A stretch of DNA of 64,000 bases, from assembly GCF_022458865.1 (NCBI RefSeq), contig NZ_JAJNMU010000012.1:124001-188000 (forward strand), written 5' to 3'. Every line of letters begins with the position of its first letter. Positions within the stretch are counted from its first letter, which is position 1. The notes under the pieces were generated by a model, which saw only the letters and a list, made by a program, of their open reading frames with translations, was not told where the DNA came from and ran no database searches. Of this stretch, positions 61,790-64,000 are shown piece by piece. The stretch is from Paenibacillus periandrae. Lineage in GTDB: Bacteria; Bacillota; Bacilli; Paenibacillales; NBRC-103111. The position numbers were made by a program, and so were the translations under genes.

Positions 61790-63184
61790 ATGGGTTTGAA
61801 CATGAGCAGATGGACAGGCATGGTATTGATGACAGCCATGGGTACGACGTTGCTGGCAGGCTGCAGCTCCACTCCAGAGAAGACCACAGGAGCAGCGGGT
61901 GTGACTGGCACACCGGATAACAAGGTAGTGACGATTCGCTTGTGGCACAACGATAAGAGCGAATTTATGAAACGCAAAATGGATGAATTTAACGCTACGA
62001 TTGGCAAAGAGCAGGGAATCAATCTGGAGTTTCGCGCGATGGGTAATGATTATGCGGATGCGCTGAAGGTTGCCTTGGCCGCAGATCAGGGACCTGAGCT
62101 GTATAAGTTCGTGGGTACGGTGAAAGACCCGTTCATCAATGCAGGCTGGATGCTTCCGCTTGAGGACTTTGCCAAAGCCCCTGAATTTCTAAAGGACTAT
62201 AAAGATATGATTATTCCGGAATATAACACTTACAAAGGGAAGACGTATTCCGTTCCATTCGTAGTGATTACGACCAAAATGCTGTATAACAAGCGGTTAT
62301 TTGAAAAAGCGGGTATCAAAGAAGTTCCGCAAGCCTGGGACGAGGTTGTTTCGGCTGCTAAGAAAATTACAGCTGTAGGTGAAGGTAAGGAATATGGCTT
62401 TGGTACACATCTCAAGGATGTAGGCGCGATGGGCGGCAAATGGTCGAATGCCGTGATGTTTGCTCCATCGGTTGGACATATGGGATACGACTTCCAGAAG
62501 GGGCAATACCGATTTACTGATTTCAAACCGATTCTGGAGAAGATTGTTCAGATGAAGCAGGACAAGAGCATTTTCCCTGGAGCTGAGGGGATGGCGATTG
62601 ATAATTTACGAGCGCAGTTTGCTGAGGGACGTATTGGTATGATGATGGGCGCGAGTTGGGAAGTCACTAACTTAACCGACGCCTTAAAGCCTAAGGATGA
62701 TTGGGGCGTTGCGCATGTACCGGTGTTGGACACAGCAAAGCGCTATAAAGAATATGCTCAGATCGGCGATTACCTGGTGTTTGGAGCAGCTGCCAAAAAA
62801 AATCCGGAAAAAAGCTTTATTGTTTATGAATATGTACACAGCAAGAAATTCCAAAGGGATATGCATGAAGAAGGCGTAGATTTTATGGCAAATGCCAAAG
62901 CAATCGAAGGAGCAAAAACACCTGATAAGAAGGGGTGGAAGGAATTTTCTGATTTAAGCACTTCCTATTTCACCAAAACACCACCGGATGGAGCTATCAA
63001 GCTGGAGGGTGACACGTATCAGAATACGATTGGCAAGATTTTATCAGGCTCCGTAACCGATATCGGTAAAGAACTGGAAGGTCTGGACAAACGATACAAC
63101 GACGCTTTGACACGGGCGATCAAGGATGGTTTTGATCTCGGTCCATTCAAGGACGCAGCTTGGGACACCAGATTGAAACCATGA
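61790..63184 (+). CDS. Extracellular sugar-binding lipoprotein (family 1)
   Basis: 464 residues, lipobox in TLLAGCSSTP. The family-1 sugar-binding fold shows IRLWHNDKSEFMKRKMDEFN, ALAADQGPELYKFVGT and TTKMLYNKRLFEKAGI. It delivers a sugar or oligosaccharide to the MalF-type permease encoded next. A cre-like site lies upstream. ATG 61790 has GGGCGG upstream; ATG 61802 (MSRWTGMVL) is the alternative. Confidence 0.9.
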   Translation: MGLNMSRWTGMVLMTAMGTTLLAGCSSTPEKTTGAAGVTGTPDNKVVTIRLWHNDKSEFMKRKMDEFNATIGKEQGINLEFRAMGNDYADALKVALAADQGPELYKFVGTVKDPFINAGWMLPLEDFAKAPEFLKDYKDMIIPEYNTYKGKTYSVPFVVITTKMLYNKRLFEKAGIKEVPQAWDEVVSAAKKITAVGEGKEYGFGTHLKDVGAMGGKWSNAVMFAPSVGHMGYDFQKGQYRFTDFKPILEKIVQMKQDKSIFPGAEGMAIDNLRAQFAEGRIGMMMGASWEVTNLTDALKPKDDWGVAHVPVLDTAKRYKEYAQIGDYLVFGAAAKKNPEKSFIVYEYVHSKKFQRDMHEEGVDFMANAKAIEGAKTPDKKGWKEFSDLSTSYFTKTPPDGAIKLEGDTYQNTIGKILSGSVTDIGKELEGLDKRYNDALTRAIKDGFDLGPFKDAAWDTRLKP

Positions 63185-63212
63185 CAGATGTTTGGCAGGA
63201 AAGGAGCAGCTT

Positions 63213-64000
63213 ATGAAGACCGCAACATTGAAATACCGCCAAAGGAATGAGCATTCCATCGTGGGCAGAGTGCTCGGTAAAGATTCATTTCAAGCCTATC
63301 TGATGCTGCTGCCGATGCTGATCGGATTTGCGTTCTTTACGATTTATCCCATGCTGTGGCTGATGAAATGGGCATTTTATGATTATGATGGCATAACGAC
63401 GGCCAAATTCATCGGAATTGATAATTTTATAAGAGCTTTTACAAGAGATCCCAAATATTGGGAATCGTTGCTGAATACATTTATTATCGTTTTTGCCAAG
63501 CTAGTGATCGAGTTTCCGTTGGCCTTGTTCCTGGCGGTGCTGCTCAATAAGGGGACGCGAATCAATTCGATGTTCCGTACCGCTTTCTTTATACCGACGA
63601 TTAATAGTACAGCTGTTATCGGTCTGATTTTCTTCCTCATGTTCGAGCCTTACCAGGGTATCGTGAACCAGGTGTTTATCAAAACCGGACTTATGGACAC
63701 CTCGATTGAATGGTTTGGTACGAAGGCACTTGCTAACACCATCATTGTCATTGCCAGTGTTTGGCATAATTTCGGAATTAATATGGTGTTCTTTCTCATG
63801 GGTATGCAGACGATACCTAACGAATTGTATGAATGTGCTGAAATCGATGGGGTAACCCGATGGCAAAAGTTCATCTATATTACGCTGCCGATGCTGGCGC
63901 CTATCATGAAAGTTTTATTGATGCTGGCGATCATTGGAAGCATGAAGATGGCCGACTTGGTACTTGTACTCACGAATGGACAGCCTGGTGGACAGACGGA
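63213..64000 (+). CDS. MalF-type sugar ABC transporter permease, cut by window end
   Basis: The first 262 codons are present with no stop by the window end. MLLPMLIGFAFFTIYPMLWL is the first helix, and the EAA loop is YECAEIDGVTRWQKFIYITL. Family members are about 300 residues, so only about 35-40 are missing. AAAGGAG at 63200-63206 fixes the start, 28 bases after the binding protein. A second permease is expected beyond the window. Confidence 0.9.
   Translation, partial: MKTATLKYRQRNEHSIVGRVLGKDSFQAYLMLLPMLIGFAFFTIYPMLWLMKWAFYDYDGITTAKFIGIDNFIRAFTRDPKYWESLLNTFIIVFAKLVIEFPLALFLAVLLNKGTRINSMFRTAFFIPTINSTAVIGLIFFLMFEPYQGIVNQVFIKTGLMDTSIEWFGTKALANTIIVIASVWHNFGINMVFFLMGMQTIPNELYECAEIDGVTRWQKFIYITLPMLAPIMKVLLMLAIIGSMKMADLVLVLTNGQPGGQT

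Noticed and set aside
1..64000. tRNA, rRNA, CRISPR arrays, prophage or replication origins
   Set aside because: No cloverleaf, rRNA-like stretch, regularly spaced repeat, phage structural gene or DnaA-box cluster was seen.

Overview
The window looks like a chromosome segment of a Paenibacillus-type member of the Bacillales. The signs are strong AGGAGG ribosome binding sites, frequent TTG/GTG starts, two YesM/YesN-type two-component pairs beside LplB/YtcP or MalF-type sugar ABC transporters, large secreted polysaccharide-degrading enzymes with Big2 or LamG-like modules, a spore-coat transglutaminase (Tgl), and purine and c-di-AMP riboswitches. No rRNA, tRNA, CRISPR array or intact insertion sequence was seen.

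Layout. 0.1-2.1 kb: an erythromycin-esterase-like protein convergent with a frameshifted DJ-1/PfpI gene. 2.3-5.5 kb: a sulfide/persulfide detoxification operon (TusA-rhodanese, rhodanese-MBL persulfide dioxygenase-like, DsrE-like, CstR-like regulator, membrane rhodanese) with two matching ATACC-N6-GGTAT operators. 5.7-9.8 kb: FMN reductase, decayed DNA, NlpC/P60 endopeptidase, a protein with the IGNRA-type N-terminal motif of contractile-injection cargo, and a GNAT. 9.9-11.7 kb: a LOG phosphoribohydrolase followed by a purine riboswitch and an EamA exporter. 11.9-15.3 kb: Tgl, a stalk-domain secreted protein, an FHA-winged-helix regulator and a Nudix hydrolase. 15.3-16.1 kb: remnants of a transposase and an AraC regulator.

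16.3-28.1 kb is a polysaccharide locus: truncated FAD oxidoreductase, two permeases, binding protein, YesM/YesN pair and a xanthan-lyase-like PL8 enzyme. 28.4-37.6 kb is respiratory: a coupled small-ORF pair, Sco, a cytochrome c broken by an in-frame stop, a NarL-type regulator, cydABDC with an Fnr-like palindrome, and a ResD-like regulator. 38-43.3 kb concerns the envelope and small kinases: a c-di-AMP riboswitch with a LysM-CAP protein, a MecA_N-type PBP, a membrane protein, a chloramphenicol-phosphotransferase-like kinase and a deleted kinase pseudogene.

43.4-52 kb is a Fur-box-preceded cluster: TrmB-type regulator, SAM methyltransferase, five-gene nickel/oligopeptide-type ABC importer and an MFS exporter. 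I suggest it handles a metal-chelate or modified small molecule. 52-53.7 kb: SRPBCC, DoxX-like and ArsR-type genes. 53.8-57.7 kb: a 1289-residue GH44 enzyme. 58.2-64 kb: a second YesM/YesN pair, a cre-like site, a sugar-binding lipoprotein and a permease cut by the window end.

Several genes are visibly damaged (DJ-1, cytochrome c, FAD oxidoreductase, kinase, transposase, AraC). Some of these could be sequence errors.
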